Origin: Haliea alexandrii
Lineage (GTDB): Bacteria > Pseudomonadota > Gammaproteobacteria > Pseudomonadales > Halieaceae
DNA: 64,000 bases
Assembly: GCF_003719295.1 (NCBI RefSeq)
Contig: NZ_RFLW01000003.1
Coordinates: forward strand, 434,001-498,000
Direction: 5' to 3'
The notes under the pieces are model-generated. The model was given only the letters and a program-made list of their open reading frames with translations. It searched no databases and was not told the DNA's origin. This document shows, one piece after another, positions 46,135 through 55,110 of the stretch. Both the position numbers and the translations under genes were made by a program. The number at the start of each line of letters is the position of its first letter. Position 1 is the first letter of the stretch.

Positions 46135-47114
46135 GGCAGTACAATCGTCGAACCGGAGGTCACCCGCCCCTCGAGGTCGCGATGGGCGCGTGCAATGTCA
46201 GCCAACGGGTAGCGCTGGCCAATCGTCACCGTCAATACGCCCGCCAGCAATCGCTCGAACACAGCGGCGGACGACTGCCGCAACTGCTCCGTGGTAGCGG
46301 TGTAGGTCAGCAGCGTCGGGCGCGTCACATACAGCGACCCCAGGGTGGCGAGCGTTTGCACATCCAGCGGAGCCGGCTTGCCGGAGGCGTTGCCAAAACT
46401 CACCAGCATGCCCCGCGGCTGCAAACAGGCCAGCGATGCGTCGAAGGTATCGCGACCTACGCCGTCATAGACGACCGGCACGCCCTGCCCGTCAGTCAGC
46501 TCCCGTACGCGCTGGACTACGTCTTCCCGCGCATAATTGATCACGTGGGTGTAACCCTGAGCCTGAGCGAGCTCCGCTTTCGCCTCTGAGCTGACAGTGC
46601 CAATCGCGTTGACACCCAGGCTCCTCGCCCATTGTCCAAACAATAGCCCCACGCCACCCGCCGCCGCATGAAACAGGCAGGTCTGGCCAGATTGCAGCGG
46701 ATACACCCGCTGCAACAGAAACTCTGTTGTCTGGCCCTTGAGCAAAGCTGCCGCAGCCGTTGCAAAATCGATGCCCTCAGGTATGGCGACCAGTCGCGCA
46801 GAGGGCAGATTCACCGCCTCGGCGTAGGCACCAAACAGGGCAGAGCAATAGGCCACGCGGTCACCCACGGCGAACTCCGCGCCTTCCCCCACCGCAGTCA
46901 CCACGCCGGCAGCCTCCATACCCAACCCGCTGGGCAAGGGGATGGGATAGGCGCCACTGCGGTGATAGGTATCAATGAAGTTCAGTCCAATGGCCCGCTG
47001 AGCCACAGTCACCATGCCGGGCCCCGGTGGCGGCAGCTCAACATCAACCAGCTGCATGACCTCGGGCCCACCTGTGTGCTCAATGCGCACTGCCTTTACT
47101 GACTGTGTATTCAT
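46131..47114 (-). CDS. NADPH:quinone oxidoreductase, zeta-crystallin type
   Basis: A 327-residue medium-chain reductase without zinc. The N-terminal catalytic part has GLNFIDTYHRSGAYPIPLPSGLGMEAAG; the nucleotide-binding motif is AAAGGVGLLFGQWA, and YDGVGRDTFDASLACLQPRGMLVSFGNASG is typical of QOR/QorA. It reduces quinones with NADPH by one or two electrons. The ATG at 47114 matches the usual N-terminus (VKAVRIEHTGGPEVM). It is cotranscribed with the acetyltransferase gene and divergent from the helicase gene. Confidence 0.93.
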   Translation of the reverse strand: MNTQSVKAVRIEHTGGPEVMQLVDVELPPPGPGMVTVAQRAIGLNFIDTYHRSGAYPIPLPSGLGMEAAGVVTAVGEGAEFAVGDRVAYCSALFGAYAEAVNLPSARLVAIPEGIDFATAAAALLKGQTTEFLLQRVYPLQSGQTCLFHAAAGGVGLLFGQWARSLGVNAIGTVSSEAKAELAQAQGYTHVINYAREDVVQRVRELTDGQGVPVVYDGVGRDTFDASLACLQPRGMLVSFGNASGKPAPLDVQTLATLGSLYVTRPTLLTYTATTEQLRQSSAAVFERLLAGVLTVTIGQRYPLADIARAHRDLEGRVTSGSTIVLP

Positions 47115-47283
47115 ACAACCATCTGCTTGCCCTGTGTGGATCACTAGTGTGCCAAACAAGCCCACTGAGGGAAACGGAAGTTTGCCTGCGGTCACGCGGT
47201 CGGGTATTGGCCCGTGGCATGCTACACTGCGCGCCTTCACCTGCGCCGGCGACAGACCGGCGCCGCAGCCTGAGACTACCCAT

Positions 47284-48609
47284 GTGTTAGAAGATCTTGC
47301 CCTTGACCGCAGCCTGCAACTGGCACTGGAAGACCTCGGCTTCGGCAAGCCGACGGCCGTACAAAAGGATGTTATTCCGCTCGCCCTGAGCGGCAGTGAC
47401 CTGCGTGTCAGCGCCCCGACCGGCAGCGGCAAGACACTCGCCTACCTGCTGCCCGGATTGCAGCGCCTGCTACAGGCACCGCTCCCGACTGACGGCGGCA
47501 CTTTGCTGCTGGTCCTGGTGCCCACGCGGGAGCTTGCGCGCCAGGTGCTGAAAACGGCACGCCAACTGCTGGGCAAGAGCACACTGCGTGCCGATGCCCT
47601 CACCGGGGGCGCCGACTTCAAATACCAGAAATCCCTGTTGCGCAAGAACCCGGAAGTGGTCATCGCGACGCCGGGAAGGCTGCTGGAGCATTGCGAGCAT
47701 GGCAGCGCCGATCTGCGCGGCCTGCAAGTGCTGGTCATTGATGAAGCAGACCGCATGCTCGACCTGGGCTTTCGCGACGACGTGCTGAAAATTGCCGGCT
47801 TCTGCCCCGCCGAGCGCCAGACGCTCCTCCTGTCTGCCACGCTGCACGCCCGCGGCCTGAGTGATATGAGCGCCGCCCTGCAGCAAGACCCGGTTGCTGT
47901 GAGCTGCGGCGACATCCGCAGCGCACACGAAAGTATTCACCACCAGCGCATCCTGGCCGACAGCCAGGAACACAAGGACAAGCTGCTGCTCGCACTGCTG
48001 CAGGACAGCGGCCGCAAGCAGCTGGTGTTTGCCAACAAACGCAGCACGGCGTCACGCCTGGCGGATTTTCTGCGCCACCACGGCCTGCGCGCGGGGTGCC
48101 TGCATGGCGAAATGAGCACCGAGGAACGCAAGGCGATCGTGACGCGTTTTGAGCAGGGCGGCGTCAGCACCGTCACCGCCAGCGATGTCGCTGCCCGGGG
48201 GCTGGATATTCAGGGTATCGACACGGTCATCAACTACGACTTGCCGCGCAGTGGCGACGACTACCTGCACCGCACCGGACGCACCGGCAGGGCCGACAGC
48301 AAGGGTACCGCGATCTCGCTGGTGACCGCCGCTGACTGGAACCTCATGATCAGCATACAGCGCTACCTGAACATCACCATGGAACCGCGCGCCCTGGCCG
48401 GCCTGAAAGCGCGCTACGCAGGGCCGAAGAAGATGAAGTCGTCAGGCAAAGCCAGCGGCAGCAAGAAAAAGGCGCCGGTTGCAAAGAAGAAAGTACGCGC
48501 CCGCGACAGCAAGGCAAAAGGCAAGCCGCGCAAGACAACCAGCGTCTGGCCGACGAACGACGGTTTCGCGCCACTGATGAAAAAGCGGCGCGAACCGAAC
48601 GACGAATGA
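47284..48609 (+). CDS. DEAD-box ATP-dependent RNA helicase, SrmB-like
   Basis: A 441-residue helicase with all core motifs: Q motif FGKPTAVQKDV, motif I APTGSGKT, PTRELARQ, TPGRLLEH, motif II VIDEADRML, SAT, and motif VI HRTGRTGR. A lysine-rich tail (residues about 375-430, with many KK and SGK pieces) should bind RNA. Overall layout resembles SrmB, which helps 50S assembly. The GTG at 47284 begins the conserved region (EDLALDRSLQLALEDLGF); the frame is open upstream but not conserved there. It converges on the S9 peptidase gene. Confidence 0.92.
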   Translation: MLEDLALDRSLQLALEDLGFGKPTAVQKDVIPLALSGSDLRVSAPTGSGKTLAYLLPGLQRLLQAPLPTDGGTLLLVLVPTRELARQVLKTARQLLGKSTLRADALTGGADFKYQKSLLRKNPEVVIATPGRLLEHCEHGSADLRGLQVLVIDEADRMLDLGFRDDVLKIAGFCPAERQTLLLSATLHARGLSDMSAALQQDPVAVSCGDIRSAHESIHHQRILADSQEHKDKLLLALLQDSGRKQLVFANKRSTASRLADFLRHHGLRAGCLHGEMSTEERKAIVTRFEQGGVSTVTASDVAARGLDIQGIDTVINYDLPRSGDDYLHRTGRTGRADSKGTAISLVTAADWNLMISIQRYLNITMEPRALAGLKARYAGPKKMKSSGKASGSKKKAPVAKKKVRARDSKAKGKPRKTTSVWPTNDGFAPLMKKRREPNDE

Positions 48610-48613
48610 GCTC

Positions 48614-50668
48614 TCATTCCACCGGCGTGGGCGAGTAGCGTTCAAACCAACCGAGAATAGCCGTCACCTTGGCGATGAGCTGGCTGGGACGACGGGCGAT
48701 GGCGTGCGATGCGCCGGGAACCCGCACCATCGCAGTCTCAACACCACGCAGTTTCAGCGCCTGGTAGTACTGTTCGGTTTCCGACATGGGCGTACGCAGG
48801 TCCTCCTCGCCTGTCAGCAACAGGGTAGGCGTTGTCACGTTGCCGACCAGGGACAGCGGTGAGCGCCGCCAGTAGGCCTCGGGGTTTTCCCAGGGCATCT
48901 CCCCAAACCAGTAGCGCGCAAACACGGGCGACAGGTCCGCCGTCAGCACAAAACTGGCCCAGTTGATCACCGGCTTGGCCACCACTGCCGCTCGAAAGCG
49001 CTGGGTTTTGCCGACGATCCACGCTGTCAGTGTGCCACCACCACTGCCACCTGTGACGTACAACTGCTGCGGGTCCACATAGCCTTCAGCGATCACCGCA
49101 TCAACGCCGGACATGAGGTCGTCGTAATCCTGGCCCGGATAGTTGTGGTGGATGAGATTGGCAAACTCTTCGCCGTAGCTGGTACTGCCACGTGGATTCA
49201 CATACAGCACGACGTAGCCGGCCGCCGCAAACAGCTGCAACTCGGCGGCAAAGCGCGGACCGTAGTTGGCAAACGGCCCGCCGTGAATTTCCAGGAGCAA
49301 CGGATAGCGCTTTTGCGGGTCAAAATCCGGCGGGGTGACCACCCAGGCTTGAATCTCACGTCCGTCAAACGAGGACGGATAGGTCAGTTCGCGTACCTCG
49401 CCGAGGGTGCGGTAGCCCAGGAGATTGCTGTTTAGTGTGGTGAGCGTACGCATGCGCTCACTGCCGACACGCCCGGACTTCAACTCTGCCGGTGCCTGCG
49501 GGGTCACCGCGGTATACACAAAGTGGTCGCCGCCAACCGCATAATCAGCACCCGCGTAGGGACGACCGAGCTGCTTGCCACCGAGATCGCGGGCAAGGAT
49601 GCGCATGCGGCCCTTGAGATCGGTCATGGCGAGATGCGTGTCGCCCCGATCGTCGTAGTAAAAGAAGATATGCTTGCCATCGGCGGACCACTGGGGCTGC
49701 TCGATGCTGCGATCGAGGTCCGGCAGCAACTCCCGGCGCTGCCCGCCTGCCACACTCATCACGTAGAGCCGGTCCCGGTGATACCCCATCCCCTTGTCGT
49801 CCCAACCGGTCCACGCCAGCCAGCGCCCGTCTGGCGATGCGGTGACGTGCTTGTCCGGCCCCTGACGATCGGTCAGGGGCGTTATGACGCCGGACTGCAG
49901 ATCAACCCGGTACAGCTCGGTATTCTGGGTATCCATTGCCCAGTCGGCATGGCGATTGGCAGACAGGTACAGCGCCGAGCCATCGGCCGCCCAGGCAACT
50001 GCCCCCTTGTGGTTGAAATCACCGTGCGTCACCTGACGCGGGCTGCCACCGGCAGCAGGCAGCACGAACACCTGCTCAAAGCCGTGGGGTTTGCTGCCAC
50101 TGCCATCTGCACGATACACCGTGCGGTCTACCACCACAGGCGCCGCCGCCCACTGGGCACCGGACGGGGCGGCGGGCATGTCTTCCACCGCTGGCGCAGG
50201 TGCCGGCACCAGCATGCGGAACGCCAGCCACTCCCCGTCCGGGGACCAGGTCAAACCCTGGGGCGCCCAGGGCAAGCGCGTGAGCTGTGCGGTCTGTGCG
50301 GAATCCAGCCAGCTCACGAACAGCTGCACGCCCATGTCGTCGCGACGCAAATAGGCCACGCGGTCACCCGCGGGTGACAGGGCCGGCGAGCTGACCGAGT
50401 CAGGGCCCGTCACCACCGGGCGATGCTCGCTGCCGTCAATATTCATGCGCCAGAGGCTGCTCTGCGGCTGGTCACGCATGATGTCCATGCTGTGGCGCAG
50501 GTACACCAGGCGACGCCCCTCCTGATCAAGCTGGGGCGAGGTCGCCCAAGCCAACTGAAACACATCCTTGGCACTGAAGTGATCAGCGCTGGCCGCGCCC
50601 GCTGGGGGTGCAAGTAACGTTACCGCAAGGGCAATCGCCCACAAACAACTGTTCGCTGGCTCTTTCAT
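48614..50668 (-). CDS. Exported S9-family peptidase (acylaminoacyl/dipeptidyl peptidase type)
   Basis: A 684-residue protein. The signal peptide is MKEPANSCLWAIALAVTLLA with cleavage after PPAGAASA. A beta-propeller built from WD-like Tol-type repeats (SPDGEWLAFRM, SPDGRWLAWTGWDD, SADGKHIFFYYDD) follows. The C-terminal alpha/beta-hydrolase has Ser in TGGSGGGTLTAW, Asp in LLTGEEDLRTPMSE and His in VPGASHAIARRPSQ. It cleaves peptides in the periplasm. It is divergent from the oligopeptidase A gene, so both peptide-processing genes share a 60-base region. Confidence 0.93.
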   Translation of the reverse strand: MKEPANSCLWAIALAVTLLAPPAGAASADHFSAKDVFQLAWATSPQLDQEGRRLVYLRHSMDIMRDQPQSSLWRMNIDGSEHRPVVTGPDSVSSPALSPAGDRVAYLRRDDMGVQLFVSWLDSAQTAQLTRLPWAPQGLTWSPDGEWLAFRMLVPAPAPAVEDMPAAPSGAQWAAAPVVVDRTVYRADGSGSKPHGFEQVFVLPAAGGSPRQVTHGDFNHKGAVAWAADGSALYLSANRHADWAMDTQNTELYRVDLQSGVITPLTDRQGPDKHVTASPDGRWLAWTGWDDKGMGYHRDRLYVMSVAGGQRRELLPDLDRSIEQPQWSADGKHIFFYYDDRGDTHLAMTDLKGRMRILARDLGGKQLGRPYAGADYAVGGDHFVYTAVTPQAPAELKSGRVGSERMRTLTTLNSNLLGYRTLGEVRELTYPSSFDGREIQAWVVTPPDFDPQKRYPLLLEIHGGPFANYGPRFAAELQLFAAAGYVVLYVNPRGSTSYGEEFANLIHHNYPGQDYDDLMSGVDAVIAEGYVDPQQLYVTGGSGGGTLTAWIVGKTQRFRAAVVAKPVINWASFVLTADLSPVFARYWFGEMPWENPEAYWRRSPLSLVGNVTTPTLLLTGEEDLRTPMSETEQYYQALKLRGVETAMVRVPGASHAIARRPSQLIAKVTAILGWFERYSPTPVE

Positions 50669-50728
50669 TCCGTCTACCCACCACTATCCGTTAAACTATG
50701 CATACATTCGTCAGGAAAACCCCGGATT

Positions 50729-52759
50729 ATGACCAACCCGCTGTTGGAAAAGAACCTCTTACCGCCTTTTTCCGCCATTCGCGCCGAGCATGTGGAGCCG
50801 GCCATACGCACGCTGATTACGCGCCACAAGGCGCAACTCAATGAGCTGCTCGCGCAACCGGGGCCGCGCACCTGGGCGTCGCTGATGGCCCCCATTGAAG
50901 CTATGGATGACGAGCTCGCGCAGTGTTGGTCCCCTGTTGGGCACTTGAACGGCGTCCTCAACAGCGAGGCGCTGCGCACCGCCTACAAGGCCTGCCTGCC
51001 ATTGCTCTCCGAATACCGTACCTGGGTGGGCCAGAACGCGGACCTGTATGCGGCCTACTGCGAGGTGGCAGAAGGCGAGGACTTCAACGCTCTCGGCCAG
51101 GCCGAACAGCAGGCGGTGCACAACGCCCTGCGCGACTTCACGCTGGCCGGCGTTGCCCTCCCCCCGGAGGGCAAGGCACGCTTCGGCGAGATACAGCAGC
51201 AGCTCGCCAAACTCAGCAGCCAGTTCAGCGACAACGTGCTGGACGCCACCAACGCCTGGAGCAAACAGGTTAGCGCGGAGCAGCTGCAGGGCCTGCCCGC
51301 CTCGGCACTCGCCAGCGCCACTCAGGCGGCAGAGGAACGCGGCCTGGAGGGCTGCCTGCTCACGCTCGACTTCCCCTCGGTGTTGCCGCTACTGACCTAC
51401 TGCGACGATCGGGAGCTGCGCCGCGAAGTCTATCTGGCTAACGTTACCCGGGCATCGGACATTGGCCCGCACGGCGGCCAGTTCGATAACACACAGCTGA
51501 TGGACGAGATTCTCGACCTGCGCCAGGAGCTTGCCCGCCTGCTGGGCTTCGCAAACTATGCCGAGTGCTCCCTGGCGACCAAGATGGCCGACAGCCCACA
51601 GCGCGTCGTCGAATTCCTCACCGAGCTGGCAGCGCGCTCCCGCGCCCAGGCACAAGCAGAGTGGCAGGAGCTGAGCCAGTTTGCCGCCAGCGAGCACGGC
51701 ATCGAGCAACTCAAACCCTGGGATGTCACCTACTACAGCGAAAAACTGCGTGAGCGCACCTTCAGCATTGCGCAGGAAGAGTTGCGCCCCTACCTGCCGG
51801 TGGAGCGCGTACTCAGCGGCCTGTTTGCGGTGGTACAACGGCTCTATAACGTCACCGTGGACGAAGTACAGGATTTCGACAGCTACCACCCGGACCTGCG
51901 CCTGTTCGAGATTCAACAGGATGGTGAACCGTTGGCGCGCTTCTATCTCGACCTGTATGCCCGCAGCCACAAACGGGGTGGCGCATGGATGGACGACTGT
52001 CGCGTGCGCCGCGTGACCGATACCGGATTGCAGCTGCCGGTAGCCTACCTGGTCTGCAATTTCACGGCCCCCGTGGGTGAGCAGCCCTCGCTGCTCACTG
52101 AAAACGAAATGGTTACACTGTTTCACGAATTCGGACACGGCCTGCATCACATGCTGACCAAGCAGCATGTGGCCTCGGTATCCGGCATTAACGGTGTCGC
52201 CTGGGATGCCGTCGAGCTGCCCAGCCAGTTTCTGGAGAACTGGTGTTATCAACCCGAGGCGCTGGCCTTTATTTCCGGCCACGTGGAAACCGGGGAGCCT
52301 CTGCCCCAGGCACTGCTGGATAAAATGCTGGCGGCACGCAACTTCCAATCAGGCATGCAGATGATGCGGCAACTGGAGTTCGCCTTGTTTGACTTCCAGC
52401 TCCACCAGCATTGGGGCGAGACGGGCGTCACCGTACAGGACACCCTGGATGCTGTGCGCGCGCAGGTCGCCGTAATTCCGGCAGTGCCAGAAAACCGGTT
52501 CCAGCACGCGTTCAGCCACATTTTCGCCGGCGGTTATGCTGCAGGGTACTACAGCTACAAATGGGCCGAAGTGCTCTCTGCCGACGCCTTCGCGCGGTTT
52601 GAGGAGGAAGGTATTTTCAACCCCCTCACCGGCAGCGACTTCCGGCGACACATTCTGGAAGCGGGTGGCTCACAAGACGCCATGGCACTGTTCGTGGCGT
52701 TTCGCGGGCGCGAACCGGACGTAGAGCCCCTGCTGCGCCACAGCGGTATCGCGGCCTGA
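50729..52759 (+). CDS. prlC: Oligopeptidase A (M3 metallopeptidase)
   Basis: A 676-residue cytoplasmic zinc peptidase. The zinc motif is TLFHEFGHGLHHMLTKQ (H-E-x-x-H), with the third ligand Glu in a typical helix further on (VELPSQFLENW). The N-terminal NPLLEKNLLPPFSAIRAEHVEPAI is the classical PrlC start. It degrades signal peptides and short peptides. The C-terminus has HIFAGGYAAGYYSYKWAEVLSADAF, diagnostic of the family. The rsmJ gene often found after prlC in E. coli is not here. Confidence 0.97.
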   Translation: MTNPLLEKNLLPPFSAIRAEHVEPAIRTLITRHKAQLNELLAQPGPRTWASLMAPIEAMDDELAQCWSPVGHLNGVLNSEALRTAYKACLPLLSEYRTWVGQNADLYAAYCEVAEGEDFNALGQAEQQAVHNALRDFTLAGVALPPEGKARFGEIQQQLAKLSSQFSDNVLDATNAWSKQVSAEQLQGLPASALASATQAAEERGLEGCLLTLDFPSVLPLLTYCDDRELRREVYLANVTRASDIGPHGGQFDNTQLMDEILDLRQELARLLGFANYAECSLATKMADSPQRVVEFLTELAARSRAQAQAEWQELSQFAASEHGIEQLKPWDVTYYSEKLRERTFSIAQEELRPYLPVERVLSGLFAVVQRLYNVTVDEVQDFDSYHPDLRLFEIQQDGEPLARFYLDLYARSHKRGGAWMDDCRVRRVTDTGLQLPVAYLVCNFTAPVGEQPSLLTENEMVTLFHEFGHGLHHMLTKQHVASVSGINGVAWDAVELPSQFLENWCYQPEALAFISGHVETGEPLPQALLDKMLAARNFQSGMQMMRQLEFALFDFQLHQHWGETGVTVQDTLDAVRAQVAVIPAVPENRFQHAFSHIFAGGYAAGYYSYKWAEVLSADAFARFEEEGIFNPLTGSDFRRHILEAGGSQDAMALFVAFRGREPDVEPLLRHSGIAA

Positions 52760-52766
52760 TACGGCT

Positions 52767-53249
52767 TCAGGGCTTGTGCCAGCAGGCACAGCCCTTTTGC
52801 CCCGGCCCCGAGGCGACGCACAGCTCCACCTCCCGCAGGTCGTCACCCTCTGAGGCGAGCAGCAACTGCTGCAGCAGATAGCGGGAAAACTCTTCCACCG
52901 TCGCATTGCGCAAGGGCAACACGCGGGTATCAGCCTTGAGAAAAAGCATCTCCTCGCGGGCGAAATGCACCCGGTAGTAGTCTTCCGCATCCTCTATGCG
53001 CTGATAGGGCGAATCGCCGGCAAGCACCAGGTACTCGTCAAGCGCATCGCAGAGCGACTTCAGGCGACGCTTGTAGACGTTGTAGTCGGCGGCGAAGCCA
53101 TTATCCCCCATGGGGGCGACAATCTTCGCCGACACGGAATAATTGTGGCCATGCAAGCGTTCGCGCTCGGTCGCCGAAAAAATAGTGAAATGAGCCGCAG
53201 AAAACTTGTGGCTCTCTTTGTCGATGTACAGCGTGGTCAAACGCTCCAT
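52767..53249 (-). CDS. 6-pyruvoyl-tetrahydropterin synthase/QueD-family protein lacking the usual catalytic Cys
   Basis: A 160-residue protein of the PTPS/QueD fold. Zinc ligands are His20 (HKFSAAHF) and His33/His35 (RLHGHNY). In QueD a catalytic Cys sits four residues before the LHGH histidine; here that position is Arg, with Glu28 and Glu30 nearby and no cysteine in the region. It is also longer than QueD (about 120 residues), with an insertion in the middle and a cysteine-rich end (KGCACWHKP). It may be a PTPS-III-like or otherwise changed enzyme acting on a pterin. It is divergent from an SDR and a queuosine-precursor transporter gene. Confidence 0.8.
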   Translation of the reverse strand: MERLTTLYIDKESHKFSAAHFTIFSATERERLHGHNYSVSAKIVAPMGDNGFAADYNVYKRRLKSLCDALDEYLVLAGDSPYQRIEDAEDYYRVHFAREEMLFLKADTRVLPLRNATVEEFSRYLLQQLLLASEGDDLREVELCVASGPGQKGCACWHKP

Positions 53250-53397
53250 GAGATACTTCCAGCCGATTGACGTTGAAACATTGTCACGACTCTACGCAGA
53301 ATAGGCAAGGCTGGACCGGTGATGCACAATGGCGCTGGCCAGGCACAGCGCAAACTGAATTGCGGGCGCCTGCGTATTACCGAATGCACACGACCAT

Positions 53398-53412
53398 CGG
53401 GGTAGCACCCCG
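53398..53412. other. Perfect small hairpin in the leader of the SDR-yhhQ unit
   Basis: CGGGGT, loop AGC, ACCCCG form a perfect 6-bp stem with a 3-base loop, 26 bases before the SDR start codon. It contains no T run. In RNA it would be very stable and could slow or gate translation. It is not a recognisable preQ1 riboswitch. Confidence 0.35.
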
Positions 53413-53438
53413 GTGAGCGATATTCCAGGGGGAAATCC

Positions 53439-54140
53439 ATGCACACTGCAATTATCACCGGCGCCAGCGTTGGTATTGGCCGCGCCGCGGCGCAACGCTT
53501 TCTGGCGCTCGGCTACCGCGTCTACAATCTGTCCCGACGCGCCTGCCCGGAAGACGGCGTCGAAAATATCGCCTGTGACCTCGCCTCCGACGCCTCAATT
53601 AACGCCGCCTGCAGCACCCTGCTGCCGGTCGTGAAAGACAGCGAAACCGTCTGCCTGCTGCACAATGCCAGCCAGATGCGCAAGGATGCAGTTTCCCACT
53701 GCAGCAGCGACAGCCTGCGCGAGGTACTGGAAACCAACGTCGTGGCGCTGAACAGCGTCAACCAGCTGCTGCTACCTGCGCTGCCAGCGGGGTCCAGCCT
53801 GCTGTATATCGGCTCGACGCTGTCCGAGAAAGCGGTCGCCGGCTCCTTCAGCTACGTGCTGAGCAAGCACGCCCAACTCGGCATGATGCGGGCAAGCTGC
53901 CAGGACTTGATGGGCACGGGCATTCACACAGCGCTGATCTGCCCGGGCTTTACCGACACAGAGATGTTGCGCACGCATATCGGCAACAACCCCGAGGTGG
54001 TTGCGGCAATCGGCGGCATGAATGCCTATGGCCGACTGATCGACCCGGGTGAAATCGCCGAGCTGATTGTGTGGGCGCATGGCAACCCGGTGATCAACGG
54101 TGCCGTCCTGCACGCCAACCTGGGACAGAAGGAAGCCTGA
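53439..54140 (+). CDS. Short SDR-family oxidoreductase beside the YhhQ transporter
   Basis: A 233-residue SDR with the cofactor motif TGASVGIGRA, an Arg-bearing second strand (NLSRRACPEDG, suggesting NADPH), the HNAS element in place of NNAG, Ser in YIGSTLSEKAV and YVLSKHAQLG (YxxxK). NADPH-type short SDRs include sepiapterin reductase and FolM, which reduce pterins; given the PTPS-family neighbour, a pterin substrate is an attractive guess only. The ATG follows CAGGGGGAAATCC. The transporter gene starts 2 bases after its stop, so the two are certainly cotranscribed. Confidence 0.87.
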   Translation: MHTAIITGASVGIGRAAAQRFLALGYRVYNLSRRACPEDGVENIACDLASDASINAACSTLLPVVKDSETVCLLHNASQMRKDAVSHCSSDSLREVLETNVVALNSVNQLLLPALPAGSSLLYIGSTLSEKAVAGSFSYVLSKHAQLGMMRASCQDLMGTGIHTALICPGFTDTEMLRTHIGNNPEVVAAIGGMNAYGRLIDPGEIAELIVWAHGNPVINGAVLHANLGQKEA

Positions 54141-54141
54141 C

Positions 54142-54930
54142 ATGACCGCCGCAGTCACCGTGTGGGAGCGCCGGGAGCGGGTTTTCCTGGTCCTGGCCGG
54201 CATTTTTCTCTGTGCGATGACGCTGCTGAATGTAATCGGCATCACCCGGTTTATCCAGCTCGGGCCCATGGCACTGGCCGTGGGTGTGCTGCCCTACCCG
54301 CTCACTTTCCTCTGCACAGACCTGGTCTGTGAGCTTTATGGGCGCGCCCGGGCCAACTTTCTGGTCAGCGTGGGCCTGGGGCTCAATTTCTTCATTCTGC
54401 TCGTCCTGTTCCTGGGCGATGCCATGCCCTCCGTGGGGCCAGAGGCCATGCCGCCGTGGCAGATTCTGCAACTGGCGGAGCCGGTGACGCTGCCCAGTGG
54501 CCAGGTGGTGAGCAACAGCATCGGACTCTACCAGCTGATCTATGCGACAACCTCCGGCGCAGTGTTCGCCTCCATGCTCGCCTACATCGCCGCGCAGTAC
54601 TGCGATGTGCAGCTGTTCCACTTCTGGAAACGGGTAACCCGCGGCAAATACCTGTGGGTTCGCAACAACTTCAGCACGCTAATGAGCCAGATGGTGGACT
54701 CAGTGATGGTCATCACCGTTACGTTTGGTGCGGCATTCCTGCGCGGTGACATCGCTTTCCAGGCCCTGTTGGTGCTGATAGGCAGCAACTACCTGTTCAA
54801 GGCAGCGGTTGCACTCATCGATACCGGCCCGTTCTATGTGCTGGTGCACTACCTGCGCCGTTACCTGGAACTGGGGCCCGACGATTATGCCGTGCCCGGG
54901 GGCAGATCGGACGGGGTCGCGACTGACTAG
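54142..54930 (+). CDS. Queuosine precursor transporter, YhhQ/VUT family
   Basis: A 262-residue inner-membrane protein with about six helices. VUT-family blocks are visible: FIQLGPMALAVGVLPYPLTFLCTDLVCELYGRARAN and LWVRNNFSTLMSQMVDSVMVITVTFGAAF. E. coli YhhQ imports preQ0 and preQ1 for tRNA queuosine synthesis. The ATG at 54142 is about 8 bases after AAGGA. Codirectional with the SDR; the divergent gene is a QueD relative, whose family feeds the same preQ0 route. Confidence 0.88.
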   Translation: MTAAVTVWERRERVFLVLAGIFLCAMTLLNVIGITRFIQLGPMALAVGVLPYPLTFLCTDLVCELYGRARANFLVSVGLGLNFFILLVLFLGDAMPSVGPEAMPPWQILQLAEPVTLPSGQVVSNSIGLYQLIYATTSGAVFASMLAYIAAQYCDVQLFHFWKRVTRGKYLWVRNNFSTLMSQMVDSVMVITVTFGAAFLRGDIAFQALLVLIGSNYLFKAAVALIDTGPFYVLVHYLRRYLELGPDDYAVPGGRSDGVATD

Positions 54931-55110
54931 CAACACATGTGGCGACGTTGCTGTGCAGGGAGCGGCAATCAAACAGCCTCAGAGGCCTGCTTCGCGGCCT
55001 GCGGCACTGACAGCGCAGCAACTTGCAAACTGTTACAAAGATGCGCATGTACCGTCACGTAACAACGCGTATCATGTTGCCGTCTGTAATTGGAACACAA
55101 GGATAGTGCT

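Noticed and set aside
53398-53412. preQ1 riboswitch upstream of the SDR-YhhQ unit
   Set aside because: The stem has only a 3-base loop and lacks the large loop and A-rich pseudoknot tail of class I; class II and III features are also missing.
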